Origin: Brenneria bubanii
GTDB taxonomy: Bacteria; Pseudomonadota; Gammaproteobacteria; Enterobacterales; Enterobacteriaceae
Assembly: GCF_022378355.1 (NCBI RefSeq)
Contig: NZ_JAKMAJ010000017.1
Span: 62,001-126,000, forward strand
Length of the DNA: 64,000 bases
Direction: 5' to 3'
Positions 47,173 to 57,062 of the stretch are shown piece after piece; position 1 is the first letter of the stretch, and each line of letters starts with the position of its first letter. Below the pieces are notes generated by a model that was given only the letters and a program-made list of their open reading frames with translations, searched no databases and was not told where the DNA came from. The position numbers were made by a program, and so were the translations under genes.

Positions 47173-48030
47173 CTATTTATTGTCAAATATTGATCGTGCC
47201 TGCCGATACTGGCCCGGCGTCGCCGCCGTATATTGCACGAAGATTTTATGAAAATGGCTCTGATCGCAAAAACCGCTCTGGTAGCCGGCGTCGGCTAACG
47301 GCGCGCCCTGCTTCAGCAAGGTTTTAGCGTATTCCACCCGGGCATTATTGAGAAACGCCATTGGGGTAATGCCGGTATGACGGCGAAAATGCCGCACGAC
47401 GGTTTCGCGCCGCAAACCGAGCTCTTCGGCCAGCGTTTCCAGCGACGGCGCATCCTGTAAGCTGGCAAGCAGGCGGTGGCGAACATGGCGCGTCGTCAGT
47501 TGCTCAAGGGGCGGGGACGCTGTATGCCGCCGTTCCTCCGGCTGAAGCGGCGCGCAGTATTGCCGCAGTATCGGCGTTACCAGTTCGCTTAGCGTTTGCC
47601 GGGCGGCGGCGATCGTCTCTTGATGCAGTTGGCCAATCAGAAGCCGATAAGCGGCAAACAGCGTCGGATTGCTTAACCTGATACAGCGGCAGTGCAGTGA
47701 GGTAACGGGAGCGCCATGCAGCTCGGACAGTTTTTTCAAACACCATTCGGCGTCCAGATACAGCATATGATAGCTGCGGGTCTGACCGGGAAACGGATTA
47801 CAGCTGTGAGGCTGCTGCGGATCAATAACGATTAGATCGCCGGTCTGCAGCAGATGGTTTTCTCCACGATAATGACAAATCGTTGAGCCTTGTTCGATAG
47901 CGCCGATTGAGAGCTGCGCATGGCTATGCGTTTTATAGCCCTGAGCGCTGCCCCAGGTTGAGCGGCTCTCAATCTGGGGCAGCCGCGAGGAAAACCAGTA
48001 AGATTGTTTGACCCTGTGAACGGATGACAT
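47173..48030 (-). CDS. AraC-family transcriptional regulator with cupin sensor
   Basis: A 285-residue AraC protein with an N-terminal cupin-like domain (HSHAQLSIGAIEQG, IDPQQPHSCNP) and a C-terminal AraC HTH (SLETLAEELGLRRETVVRHFRRHTGITPMAFL, and DAGYQSGFCDQSHFHKIF). This subtype commonly regulates LysE exporters or amino-acid transport. It precedes the exporter gene on the same strand and is probably in one transcript with it. Confidence 0.9.
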   Translation of the reverse strand: MSSVHRVKQSYWFSSRLPQIESRSTWGSAQGYKTHSHAQLSIGAIEQGSTICHYRGENHLLQTGDLIVIDPQQPHSCNPFPGQTRSYHMLYLDAEWCLKKLSELHGAPVTSLHCRCIRLSNPTLFAAYRLLIGQLHQETIAAARQTLSELVTPILRQYCAPLQPEERRHTASPPLEQLTTRHVRHRLLASLQDAPSLETLAEELGLRRETVVRHFRRHTGITPMAFLNNARVEYAKTLLKQGAPLADAGYQSGFCDQSHFHKIFVQYTAATPGQYRQARSIFDNK

Positions 48031-48213
48031 ATGCCCTTTATCTCTCCGGTGACGAACGTCGTGATAGCCCTGATCCCTGGACTGCGGCTAAAAACCGACT
48101 CACCCTAACCGGCGATCCGGTTTTTGTCGAGTAGGGAATTGCGGTGATATCGGCTGACGTTGCCCGCCGTCTGTGGGACAATAGGCGTCAGATTGACTGA
48201 ATACAGAGAATGC

Positions 48214-50322
48214 ATGGCGCTGTCCCCCGCAATAAAACAGCAGATTGGCCAATGGTATAAGGCCCTGCAACAACAGATCCCGGATTTTATTCCTCGCATA
48301 CCTCAACGACAGATGATAGCCGAAGTGGCGAAAACGTTGGCGGGCGATTACCCGCGTCATCTGGCTATCGAAGCGCCAACCGGCGTGGGAAAAACGCTTT
48401 CCTATTTGATCCCCGGCATTGCGGTTGGGCGCGCGGAGGAGAAAACGCTGGTGGTCAGTACGGCGAATGTGGCCCTGCAGGACCAGATTTTCAGCAAAGA
48501 TTTACCCTTGTTGCAGAAGTTTGTTCCCGAATTGAAATTCACCGCGGCATTTGGCCGCGGGCGCTATGTCTGTCCGCGTAATCTGGCGATGCTGGCGACG
48601 GATGCCGATGCTCAGGGAGATCTGACCCTGTTTCTGGGGGATGATCTGGTCCCCTCCAGCCGAGAGGAGCAGGGGCAATGCGCGCGTATCGAAAAGGCCT
48701 TGCAAAGCTATGCCTGGGATGGCCTGCGCGATCACTATCCGGAGTCTATCGACGATAGCCTGTGGCGGAAACTGAATACCGATAAAGCCAATTGCCTGGG
48801 ACACAATTGCCACTATTTTCGCGAGTGTCCGTTTTTTATTGCCCGGCGTGAAATTGAAAATGCCGATGTCGTGGTCACCAATCACGCCTTGGTCATGGCG
48901 GCGATGGAAAGCGAATCCGTGTTGCCGAACCCCAAAGATTTGCTGCTGGTGCTGGACGAAGGCCACCATATCCCCGACGTGGCCCGCGATACCCTGGAAA
49001 TGTCCGGCGATATCACCCCCGATGCGATTACGCAGCAGCTGGAACAGGTGGTGCAGCAAGTCGGGCTGTGCATGTCGCAGTTTGCGCCGAAATCGCCGCC
49101 GCGCCTGGCGCACGGTGAACGCCTGACCCGTCATTGCGAAGCGCTGAGAGAACTGGCGGTGTCGTTTTCGCAGACATGCGGACTCTTTTTACCGCCGGAC
49201 GGCGGCGAGGCCGAATATCGTTTCCCCATGGGAAAACTACCCGATGAAATGCGCGAAAGCTGCACTCAGCTATTCAAGCTGACCGATAGCTTGCGAGCTC
49301 TGACGGAGTTTATGCTCAACGACCTCAGTGAGAAAACGGGTAAACACGATGTGGTGCGTTTGCACCAGGCGCTGTTGAAAATGAGCCGCCTGTTGGGTTA
49401 TCTGGAGGCACTAAGCAAACTGTGGCGCCTGGCGGCGATGGAAAAGTCCTCCAATGCGCCGGTATCCAAATGGCTCACCCGCAGTGTGCGCGATGGACAG
49501 TCGCACCTGTCTCTTCACTGTGCCGGTATCCGCGTATGCGATCAGTTGGAAAAACTCCTGTGGAATAATGTGCCGCATGTGGTGGTGACGTCGGCGACGC
49601 TGAGGTCGTTGAACAGTTTTTCTCGTCTACAGGAGCTATCCGGCCTGAATGAGCGCGACGGCGATCGTTTTCTGGCGCTGAGTTCGCCGTTTAATCATCG
49701 TGAGCAAGGGCGGCTGGTGATCCCGAAAATGCGCTATGAACCGCTGATGGCGAATGAGACGCAGCACATTGCCGAAATGGCGCGGTTCTTCCGCTCGGCG
49801 CTGCAGCAGGGCGATCATCGTGGGTTGTTGATGCTATTCGCCAGCCAGCGCGCGATGCAGCTTTTTCTGACGCACGTCGCCGATCTGCGGTTGATGCTGC
49901 TGGTGCAGGGGGATAAGCCGCGCTATCGGCTGGTGGAACTGCACCGCGAGCGTGTGCAACAAGGGCAGACCAGCGTGCTGGTCGGTTTGCAATCCTTTGC
50001 CGAAGGGCTGGATTTGAAAGGAGACTTACTGTCTCAGGTTCATATTCATAAAATCGCCTTCCCGCCGATAGATAGCCCGGTGATCCTGACGGAAAGCGAG
50101 TGGCTGAAGAGCCTGAAGCGCCATCCGTTCGTGGTGCAAAGTTTACCCAGCGCGTCATTTAATCTCATTCAGCAGGTCGGTCGTCTGATCCGCAGTCACG
50201 ACTGTTTCGGTGAAATTATTATTTACGACCGCCGCCTGTTAACCAAAGGCTATGGCGCGCAGTTGCTTGCCGCCTTGCCGGTATTCCCGATCGAAGAACG
50301 GTCGATGCCGTCGGTCGATTAA
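48214..50322 (+). CDS. dinG: ATP-dependent DNA helicase DinG
   Basis: A 702-residue (E. coli 716) XPD-like iron-sulfur helicase that unwinds DNA 5'-3' and resolves R-loops and D-loops. Walker A is APTGVGKT near residue 58; four cysteines for the [4Fe-4S] cluster lie in YVCPRN, NCLGHNCHYFRECP; the DEAH-type box is VLDEGHH; motif VI is LIQQVGRLIRS. The ATG (ALSPAI) matches the E. coli start. A canonical LexA box like that of E. coli dinG was not found at its promoter. Confidence 0.96.
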   Translation: MALSPAIKQQIGQWYKALQQQIPDFIPRIPQRQMIAEVAKTLAGDYPRHLAIEAPTGVGKTLSYLIPGIAVGRAEEKTLVVSTANVALQDQIFSKDLPLLQKFVPELKFTAAFGRGRYVCPRNLAMLATDADAQGDLTLFLGDDLVPSSREEQGQCARIEKALQSYAWDGLRDHYPESIDDSLWRKLNTDKANCLGHNCHYFRECPFFIARREIENADVVVTNHALVMAAMESESVLPNPKDLLLVLDEGHHIPDVARDTLEMSGDITPDAITQQLEQVVQQVGLCMSQFAPKSPPRLAHGERLTRHCEALRELAVSFSQTCGLFLPPDGGEAEYRFPMGKLPDEMRESCTQLFKLTDSLRALTEFMLNDLSEKTGKHDVVRLHQALLKMSRLLGYLEALSKLWRLAAMEKSSNAPVSKWLTRSVRDGQSHLSLHCAGIRVCDQLEKLLWNNVPHVVVTSATLRSLNSFSRLQELSGLNERDGDRFLALSSPFNHREQGRLVIPKMRYEPLMANETQHIAEMARFFRSALQQGDHRGLLMLFASQRAMQLFLTHVADLRLMLLVQGDKPRYRLVELHRERVQQGQTSVLVGLQSFAEGLDLKGDLLSQVHIHKIAFPPIDSPVILTESEWLKSLKRHPFVVQSLPSASFNLIQQVGRLIRSHDCFGEIIIYDRRLLTKGYGAQLLAALPVFPIEERSMPSVD

Positions 50323-50547
50323 ACATCATCGTCATCGACGATCTTTGGCCGATGGGTTCATCAGGGGCATTTTCGCGCGCTCCGACCGCCGCCGTCAGGT
50401 GGCGGATTCTGAAACGGTAATGGTTCACCGCCGTTGACCGGCATCGCGGCCTGGCCCTCGCCGTCGCCTTTTTATGTTATCGAATCGCGAGAAAAACATG
50501 CTATTTTCGCAGACCAGGCTATCGATGATATTGCGTAAAATTCAACG

Positions 50548-50570
50548 TACAGGCGGATAATTCGCCTGTA
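50548..50570. repeat. Perfect inverted repeat upstream of ybiB
   Basis: Arms tacaggcg and cgcctgta (8 bases each, perfect) enclose the A+T-rich centre gataatt, 44 bases before the ybiB start. It may be a regulator site or a leader hairpin. The arms are the reverse arrangement of a LexA box, so this is not an SOS operator. Confidence 0.55.
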
Positions 50571-50613
50571 TTATTGGGAGCGACGAGAATATCGCGGCTT
50601 AATGAGGGCCCGC

Positions 50614-51582
50614 ATGGATTACACCAAGGTAATTAAAGAAGTTGGACGCGGTAAAAATCATGCTCGTGATTTGGATCAGGAAACCGCGTATCAGTTGTAT
50701 CGTCTGATGTTGAATGGCGAGGTGCCGGATCTTGAACTGGGGGGACTGCTGCTCGCTTTTCGCATCAAGGGTGAGTCCGAATCGGAAATGCGCGGTTTTT
50801 ATCAGGCGATGAGTGAACAGGTGCTTCATCTGCGGCCGCCGGTTCAACGTCCAATGCCTATCGTGATACCCAGCTATAACGGCGCGAGGCGACAGGCTAA
50901 TTTAACGCCGTTATTAGCGCTTCTGCTGGCCAAGCTGGGCTTTCCGGTGGTGATTCACGGCGTGATGGAAGATCCGACCCGGGTCACCAGCGCTGAAATC
51001 TTCGAACTGCTTGGCATCGCCGCGGCGCAGAACGCCGTGCAGGCGCAGGCGTCGCTTGATGCCTGCGAGCCGGTTTTTATCCCGGTTTCGCTATTGTGCC
51101 CGGCTATCGATCGGCAATTGCAGCTACGCTGGCGTATGGGCGTGCGTAACAGCAGCCATACGTTGGCGAAAGTCGCCACGCCGTTTATGGAAGACGACGC
51201 CCTGAGGATCGCCAGCGTATCTCATCCGGAGTACATTTCCCGCGTCGGCACCTTTTTCAAAGACATTGAGGGGCGGGCATTGCTGATGCACGGCACTGAA
51301 GGCGAAGCCTATGCCAATCCCCAACGCTGCCCGGAAATTCACTTTATTCACCGGCAGCAAACGCAGGTTTTGCAACTGCGTCAGGATATCAGGGTCGCGC
51401 CGGACGCTTTGCCGATTGCCAAAGACGCGCTAACAACGGCGCGCTGGACGGCGCAATGTCTGGTGGGTGAGGCGGCCTTACCGCAGGCGATTCGCCTACA
51501 GCTGGCATGTTGTCTGGCGGCGACGGGCGAAGCGCCGACGATGGAGCAGGCCGCGGCGACGATTAAAAAACGCCTGGGCTGA
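50614..51582 (+). CDS. ybiB: YbiB, TrpD2-type nucleic-acid-binding protein
   Basis: A 322-residue protein (E. coli YbiB 320) with the anthranilate phosphoribosyltransferase fold. The family keeps GEVPDLELGGLLLAFRIKGE, MPIVIPSYNGARRQANLTPLLALLL, VIHGVMEDPTRV and the RALLMHGTEGEAYA segments. In E. coli it binds nucleic acid without phosphoribosyltransferase activity and is part of the SOS set; here I see no LexA box. The site gaggg precedes ATG. Confidence 0.95.
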   Translation: MDYTKVIKEVGRGKNHARDLDQETAYQLYRLMLNGEVPDLELGGLLLAFRIKGESESEMRGFYQAMSEQVLHLRPPVQRPMPIVIPSYNGARRQANLTPLLALLLAKLGFPVVIHGVMEDPTRVTSAEIFELLGIAAAQNAVQAQASLDACEPVFIPVSLLCPAIDRQLQLRWRMGVRNSSHTLAKVATPFMEDDALRIASVSHPEYISRVGTFFKDIEGRALLMHGTEGEAYANPQRCPEIHFIHRQQTQVLQLRQDIRVAPDALPIAKDALTTARWTAQCLVGEAALPQAIRLQLACCLAATGEAPTMEQAAATIKKRLG

Positions 51583-51661
51583 GTCCCGCCGCAAAGGGCT
51601 ATCGGTTAGGGAAACAAAACGCCTGCAACCATCGGGGCATAAAGGGTAGAGAAGGAATATG

Positions 51662-53521
51662 ATGCAACAGAGTATCGATTATTTTAATGCACTGAACCGT
51701 GACTATCTTGCCATCCATCAAGCCAAAGAAGAGCTGTTCTGGCAACTTTATATGGGAACCGGCAGCGATGACGTGTCGCCGCGGTTTTCCCATGCGGAAA
51801 ATGCTTATAAACGTTTTATATCCCAGCCGCAGCGGCTGGTTGAATTGCGTCAGCACATTGCGGCGCTGGAAAACGGCCCGGTAGATGAGCGTCAGCAGGC
51901 GCTGCTGCATGGCTTAAAAGGGTGGTATCGTTTTTTTGACTGCAATGTGGTTGAAGATCCTCAGGCACAGGCGTTGATGGAGGCGATCATCGCCGCGGAA
52001 AGCGCGCTGTTTGAAAAGCGTAAAGCCTATGAAATGACGCATCTGGATGCGAAAGGTCAACGAGTCGGCGCATCCTTGGGCGAACTGCTGACCAATCAGG
52101 CGACGAATGACGTGGAGGCCTATCGGCAGAGTTCGCAGCAGGCATTGCGCGACCTGGAGCAGTGGCTGCTGCATAATGGTTTCCCCGAGCTGGTCGCCCT
52201 GCGTAACCGCTTTGCCCGTCAGATGGGATATCGCAACTATTTTGATTATAAGGTCAATAAAACCGAGCGGATGACGCCGGAGCAGCTTTTCGCCATTCTT
52301 GATCCCTTTGAAGAGCAAACCCGGGAGGCCAACGCGCGCAGCCTGAGGGAGTTGGCCGCGGCCAAAGGGCAACAGGCGTTGGAGCCGTGGAATATTCGTT
52401 ACGCCAGCACTGGCGATGTCACGCGTCAGCTTGATCCCTACTTTCCTTTCGCCGCCTCGCTCGAGCGCTGGATAAACAGCTTCAAACGCCTGCATATCGG
52501 CTTTAACGGCGCCGAGATGCAGCTCGATCTGCTGGTGCGCAAAGGCAAGTACGAGAATGGTTTTATGCACGGCCCGGTTCCGCCTTTCGCTGATGAGGGC
52601 AAATGGATTCCGGCCCGCATCAATTTTACCAGCCTGGCGAAACCGGATCAGGTCGGTAGCGGAGCCTCGGGGATTAACACGCTGTTTCATGAAGGCGGAC
52701 ATGCCGCGCACTTTGCCAATATTCGCCAGAATGCGCCGTGTTTTTCCCAGGAATTTCCGCCGACGTCGATGGCGTATGCGGAAACGCAATCCATGTTCTG
52801 CGACAGTTTGCTGTCGGATGCCGACTGGCGTAAACGTTATGCGAAAAACGCGCAGGGCGAGTCTATCCCAGATTCGCTGATCCAGGCCGATATCCGCGTG
52901 CGTCAGCCGATGCAGGCGTTTAACGACCGGCATATTCTGCTGGTGCCTTACTTTGAATGGCAACTGTATTCATGGCCTGACGATAAATGTACGCCGGAAT
53001 CGATAACCAGGCTGGCGCGTGACACCGAACAACGTATTCTTGGCATCAGCGGCAGTCCGCGGCCAACGATGGCAATCCCGCATTTATTGTCCATGGAGTC
53101 CGCCTGTTCTTATCAGGGCTATCTGCTGGCGTTGATGGCGGTGGAACAAACCAGGCGCTTCTTTCTGCAACGTGACGGCTATCTGACGGATAATGCGGCG
53201 ATTGGCCCGGATCTGGCGCGGCATTACTGGTCGCCGGGCAATAGCGTCAGCCATGATGACACGCTGCGCAGCCTGACTGGGGAGGGATTTAACCCCGCCT
53301 ATCTGGCTCAGGCCTGTAATCTGACGGTGGAGGAAGCCTGGCAGCAGGCCAGCGATTCGATCGCGCAGGCGTTACGGCGTCCGCAGCCCGCGGCCGATTT
53401 TGATTTGTCCGCCCGGATTCGCGTGGTCGATGGCAGTCGCGTACTGGCAGATAATGCGCTGGGAGATGATGCCATGTGCCGGGACTTCGCCGCGTTCATC
53501 GAACGTGAATATCCGCGCTGA
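51662..53521 (+). CDS. M3-family zinc metallopeptidase (oligoendopeptidase-like)
   Basis: A 619-residue protein with the M3 active-site motif HEGGHAAHF (HExxH form) near residue 343 and the third ligand Glu in AETQSMF roughly 25 residues later. The N-terminal half is helical, as in M3 oligoendopeptidases; these degrade short peptides in the cytoplasm. No signal peptide is seen. I chose the second of two adjacent ATGs, with aagga five bases before. A shared terminator separates it from glnQ. Confidence 0.88.
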   Translation: MQQSIDYFNALNRDYLAIHQAKEELFWQLYMGTGSDDVSPRFSHAENAYKRFISQPQRLVELRQHIAALENGPVDERQQALLHGLKGWYRFFDCNVVEDPQAQALMEAIIAAESALFEKRKAYEMTHLDAKGQRVGASLGELLTNQATNDVEAYRQSSQQALRDLEQWLLHNGFPELVALRNRFARQMGYRNYFDYKVNKTERMTPEQLFAILDPFEEQTREANARSLRELAAAKGQQALEPWNIRYASTGDVTRQLDPYFPFAASLERWINSFKRLHIGFNGAEMQLDLLVRKGKYENGFMHGPVPPFADEGKWIPARINFTSLAKPDQVGSGASGINTLFHEGGHAAHFANIRQNAPCFSQEFPPTSMAYAETQSMFCDSLLSDADWRKRYAKNAQGESIPDSLIQADIRVRQPMQAFNDRHILLVPYFEWQLYSWPDDKCTPESITRLARDTEQRILGISGSPRPTMAIPHLLSMESACSYQGYLLALMAVEQTRRFFLQRDGYLTDNAAIGPDLARHYWSPGNSVSHDDTLRSLTGEGFNPAYLAQACNLTVEEAWQQASDSIAQALRRPQPAADFDLSARIRVVDGSRVLADNALGDDAMCRDFAAFIEREYPR

Positions 53522-53531
53522 TGGGGTAATA

Positions 53532-53553
53532 AAAGGGGGTTTTCACCCCCTTT
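53532..53553. terminator. Bidirectional terminator between the M3 peptidase and glnQ
   Basis: Arms aaagggggt and acccccttt (9 bases each) surround the loop tttc between two convergent genes. The A/T ends serve as T-tracts in both directions, so it can stop transcripts from both sides. Confidence 0.9.
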
Positions 53554-53565
53554 GACGTTACAGCG

Positions 53566-54288
53566 TCAGGAAACGTGTTGCAGGAACTCACGCAAGCGAT
53601 CGCTTGGCGGGTTAGTGATCAGCGTTTCCGGATCGCCATCTTCGGCGATACGGCCTTTATCAATGAAAATCAGCCGCGACGCCACCTGACGCGCAAAGCC
53701 GACTTCGTGAGTCACAATGACCATGGTCATTCCCTCTTCGGCCAAATCTTTCATTACCGTCAGTACTTCGTGACGTAATTCGGGATCCAGCGCCGAAGTC
53801 GGTTCGTCAAACAACATCAGCTTAGGTTTGACCGCCAGGGCGCGCGCAATGGCGACGCGCTGCTGCTGGCCGCCGGAAAGCTCGGAAGGGTAGTGGTGCC
53901 CCCGTTCGGACAAGCCGACCTTGCTTAACAGGTCTTTCGCCAGTTTTTCCGCTTCAGCCTTGCTGGCGCCGCGAACCCGGATAGGACCGAAGGCCACGTT
54001 TTCCAGTGCGGTCAGGTGCGGGAACAGATAAAACTGCTGAAATACCATCCCGGCTTCCTGGCGGATCAGGCGCTCATCCACACGCCGATCGTTAACCTTC
54101 AGGCCATCGACAATCAGCTCGCCGCTGGTGATTTCTTCCAGTTTGTTAATGCAGCGCAATAGCGTGGATTTACCGGATCCCGATGGACCGATGATCACCA
54201 CCACTTCACCCTGATTAATCTTCAGATCGATGTCATGTAAAACTTTCGTCTGACCAAAGTGTTTGGAAACGTTTTTGAATTCAATCAT
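53566..54288 (-). CDS. glnQ: Glutamine ABC transporter ATPase GlnQ
   Basis: A 240-residue polar amino-acid ATPase (E. coli GlnQ 240). Walker [10 protein letters not shown], signature [16 protein letters not shown], Walker [15 protein letters not shown] and the switch [10 protein letters not shown] are intact. It energises GlnP for high-affinity glutamine uptake and is the last gene of the glnHPQ operon; its start overlaps glnP by four bases. Confidence 0.97.
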   Translation of the reverse strand: MIEFKNVSKHFGQTKVLHDIDLKINQGEVVVIIGPSGSGKSTLLRCINKLEEITSGELIVDGLKVNDRRVDERLIRQEAGMVFQQFYLFPHLTALENVAFGPIRVRGASKAEAEKLAKDLLSKVGLSERGHHYPSELSGGQQQRVAIARALAVKPKLMLFDEPTSALDPELRHEVLTVMKDLAEEGMTMVIVTHEVGFARQVASRLIFIDKGRIAEDGDPETLITNPPSDRLREFLQHVS

Positions 54289-54944
54289 ATAATCTTAAGT
54301 CTTCTTTCCAGACGACGTAGGATAAAGCTGAGCACCAGTGTGATGCACAGATAAATCACGGCTACCGCACTCCAGATCTCCAACGCGCGGAAGTTACCGG
54401 CAATGATTTCCTGACCGGATCGGGTCAGCTCCGCCACCCCAATAACAATAAACAAGGAGGTGTCTTTGATGCTGATGATCCACTGATTACCCAGGGGCGG
54501 CAGCATACGGCGCAAGGCCAGCGGCGCAATGACATAACGCAGCGTATCCCAGCGTGATAACCCGAGCGCCAGCCCGGCTTCACGGAAGCCGTTATGGATG
54601 GAAAGCACCGAGCCGCGGGTAATTTCCGCGATGTAAGCGCCGGAGTTGATCATGATGGTGACAACCGCCGCGGTGAAAGGGTCGATGCGTACCGAGGTAA
54701 ATATCATCGGTAGGGCGAAGTAAATAAACATCACCTGCACCACAATGGGCGTACCACGAATTATTTCAATAAATACCAGCGCGATACGGCTGGAAAACCA
54801 GCCGCCGTAAGCGCGGGCGAAGCCCGCGAGCACACCGATAACCAAGCCACCGAGCAGACCCAATACCGAGATCAGCAGGGTCATTTTCGCCCCTTCTAAC
54901 AACAGGGGCAGAGAAGGCCAGATGGCGCTCCAGTCAAACTGCAT
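54285..54944 (-). CDS. glnP: Glutamine ABC transporter permease GlnP
   Basis: A 219-residue membrane subunit (E. coli GlnP 219) with five or so helices. The EAA loop is [20 protein letters not shown] and the family permease start is [15 protein letters not shown]. It forms a homodimer channel with GlnQ and GlnH. The operon order glnH-glnP-glnQ is on the minus strand. Confidence 0.97.
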   Translation of the reverse strand: MQFDWSAIWPSLPLLLEGAKMTLLISVLGLLGGLVIGVLAGFARAYGGWFSSRIALVFIEIIRGTPIVVQVMFIYFALPMIFTSVRIDPFTAAVVTIMINSGAYIAEITRGSVLSIHNGFREAGLALGLSRWDTLRYVIAPLALRRMLPPLGNQWIISIKDTSLFIVIGVAELTRSGQEIIAGNFRALEIWSAVAVIYLCITLVLSFILRRLERRLKII

Positions 54945-54970
54945 GGAATATCTCCAGATAAAATCGGCAA

Positions 54971-55714
54971 TTACTTAGGTTCTACACCAAACCACTTTTT
55001 GTAGATCTCTGCATAGGTGCCGTTTTCTTGCAGTGTTTTCAGCGCGCCATTTACTTTATCGCGCAGGTCGCTGCCTTTCGGGAAGGCAATACCGTATTGC
55101 TGGGCTTTGATCGAATCGCCTACCGCCTTGAACTTACCGCTGCCGGCGGTTTTAATGAAGTAAAGGATGTTCGGCGTATCGTGCAGCACGGCATCGGCAC
55201 GGTTGGTGCCTAATTCCATGTAGGCATTATCGATGTTCGGGAACTGACGCAGGTCTTTGGTTTTAATATTGGCTTTTGCGTAATCAACGGAACCGGTGCC
55301 GCTTTTCACCGCGACCACTTTCCCATTCAAATCTTTCTCGCCCTTGATATCGTTATTATCGGCCTTCACCATAACCAGCAGGCCGCTGTTGTAATAACCG
55401 TCGGAGAACTCGATGGCTTTTTTACGCTCTTCAGTGATGGTAATGCCTGCCAACGCGACGTCGACATTGCGGGTTTGCAGAGCAGGAATGATGCCGCCGA
55501 AATCCATCGGCTTCAGGCTGTAGCTCACATTGAGTTGTTTGGCGATGGCATCCCAAAGGTCGATGTCAAAACCAACATACTTATCGCCCTGTTTAAATTC
55601 AAAGGGGACAAACGCGGTGTCGGTTGCAACAATGAGCTCTTTTTCGGCTGCATGGCTGGAAACGCTCATGGCAAGCGTCAATGCGGCCAAAGAAGCTGTC
55701 AATAGTGATTTCAT
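54971..55714 (-). CDS. glnH: Glutamine-binding periplasmic protein GlnH
   Basis: A 247-residue binding protein (E. coli 248) with signal peptide [15 protein letters not shown] ending at SSHA. It begins with [26 protein letters not shown], the type-II fold start for amino-acid ligands. It delivers glutamine to GlnP. It is the first gene of the operon. E. coli controls glnH by NtrC and sigma-54; a clear -24/-12 site was not found here by eye. Confidence 0.97.
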   Translation of the reverse strand: MKSLLTASLAALTLAMSVSSHAAEKELIVATDTAFVPFEFKQGDKYVGFDIDLWDAIAKQLNVSYSLKPMDFGGIIPALQTRNVDVALAGITITEERKKAIEFSDGYYNSGLLVMVKADNNDIKGEKDLNGKVVAVKSGTGSVDYAKANIKTKDLRQFPNIDNAYMELGTNRADAVLHDTPNILYFIKTAGSGKFKAVGDSIKAQQYGIAFPKGSDLRDKVNGALKTLQENGTYAEIYKKWFGVEPK

Positions 55715-56040
55715 TTAATCCTTCCTAGTTTTACCGGTTGTGAGACGTTTTTTGCTTTGCGGACGATACTCAGATCAGAACAAAACATAAACTTCTTAAA
55801 AACAATGTGTTATTTGCAATTAATTAAACCTTGCCTCGCGTTATTATTAGTCGTCCTATCAATAATATGGCCTTTCTGCCAATGTTATTGAACAAGACGA
55901 TAGCTATGATTAACGAATTTGTTCGGGGGAAACAACCATTGATTCTCGTTATGGCGGATTATTGAGTACAATCGCTAATTTTTTGAGCGTTACGGCTGAC
56001 AACATTGAAGGTTTGCTCGTTGGCCGGGCGGCGACGCGGG
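55715..56040. other. Upstream region of glnH, no gene seen
   Basis: About 330 A+T-rich bases that should hold the glnH promoter. A sigma-54-like GG...GC pair occurs near 55830-55850 on the minus strand but with an 11-base instead of 10-base spacing, so it is not called. Confidence 0.4.
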
Positions 56041-56070
56041 ATAATAAAAAAGGGCTGCCAAAGCAGCCCT
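56038..56070 (-). terminator. Rho-independent terminator after dps
   Basis: Read on the minus strand, arms AGGGCTGC and GCAGCCCT enclose the loop tttg and end in a run of six T residues. It lies about 110 bases beyond the dps stop, the correct orientation for dps. Confidence 0.88.
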
Positions 56071-56182
56071 GATGGCGTTATTATTGTCGTTTCCGAACGG
56101 AGCCCGGTAAATAGCCGTCTGCCCGGCTTAATTCGGGACGCTCATATGACGTCGGTGCCGCTATCGATGATAGCTGGCATCA

Positions 56183-56686
56183 TTATTCAATATTAGATTC
56201 GATGAACCACAGGAATTTATCCAGGTCGCGCGAGGCGGCGGTCAGGATATCGGCAGTGTCTTCATCTTCTACGGTGGTGATGCCTTTGCGGGTTTCATTA
56301 GCTACGGTAGCATAACGATCCGCCAGTGCCTTCAGGTGATCCTGCACATTGTGGATATCAAGCGGATAACTTTTCAGCGACGTCGCTTCATTGACGACCT
56401 GCACCGTGCCCAGCGCCACGCCGCCCAGCTGAACAACGCGTTCCGCGATGGTATCCTGATGATCGTTGATTGCGGTACGGAAACCATCCAGCATTTCATG
56501 CACGCCAATAAAGTTGGCGCCACGCATATTCCAGTGAGCCTGCTTGGTGAGCAGGGATAAGTCGATGAAATCAGCTACCAGCTGGTTTAACAATTTGATG
56601 GTAGAGGTTTTTACTTCATCCTCAACATCGTTACGAGTATAGATTAGCTCGGAAGACGCGGTTTTCACCAATTTAGCGGTACGCAT
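56183..56686 (-). CDS. dps: DNA-protecting ferritin-like protein Dps
   Basis: A 167-residue Dps (same length as E. coli), forming the dodecamer that oxidises Fe2+ with H2O2 and binds DNA in stationary phase. The ferroxidase region is [22 protein letters not shown] (ligand His and Asp). The C terminus [14 protein letters not shown] is identical in pattern to E. coli. I chose the ATG giving MRTAKLVK, with the site agagga; an earlier in-frame ATG adds 14 residues that are unlikely. Confidence 0.97.
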   Translation of the reverse strand: MRTAKLVKTASSELIYTRNDVEDEVKTSTIKLLNQLVADFIDLSLLTKQAHWNMRGANFIGVHEMLDGFRTAINDHQDTIAERVVQLGGVALGTVQVVNEATSLKSYPLDIHNVQDHLKALADRYATVANETRKGITTVEDEDTADILTAASRDLDKFLWFIESNIE

Positions 56687-56965
56687 AGTAATGTCCTCTT
56701 TATTTAATTTCATAGTCGTACTGATCAACGGGATTAATTATAGCAGTAATGAATAAAGATATCGGAAAGAATCACCTATCGAATGTATAGGTATAACTGG
56801 TGTGAAAGTAACTTCTTATAATTTATCGCTTTTATAATATTTTGCTTTTATAGGATTAATTCGGTTTTGTCGCAAAGAATATTGCCGACAATATTATGCG
56901 GTTGATTGAATATCATTTCCATTTGAGTGCAAATCCACCGGATCTTCGTTCATGACAAAAACAAT

Positions 56966-56984
56966 GTGAATGATAATTATTCTA
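56966..56984. promoter_or_regulatory. Fur-box-like sequence between dps and a kinase gene
   Basis: The bases include TGATAAT and match 14 of 19 Fur-consensus positions by eye. It lies 280 bases upstream of the dps start and 80 upstream of the kinase ATG. Being so A+T-rich, it could be chance; a Fur or OxyR role is only a suggestion. Confidence 0.4.
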
Positions 56985-57062
56985 TATGAAAGGGTGCGGT
57001 TTGCCCTATTCCTTAATGGCGCGATTAAAAAATAACATTATTGTAACAGTAGCGAGATCGAC

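Noticed and set aside
48100-48213. Possible LexA box before dinG
   Set aside because: Only a CAG half-site is found (near gaatacag); no CTG lies ten bases before it, so the box is not canonical.
55715-55900. Possible sigma-54 promoter for glnH
   Set aside because: The best GG...GC pair has an 11-base instead of a 10-base spacing and poor consensus.
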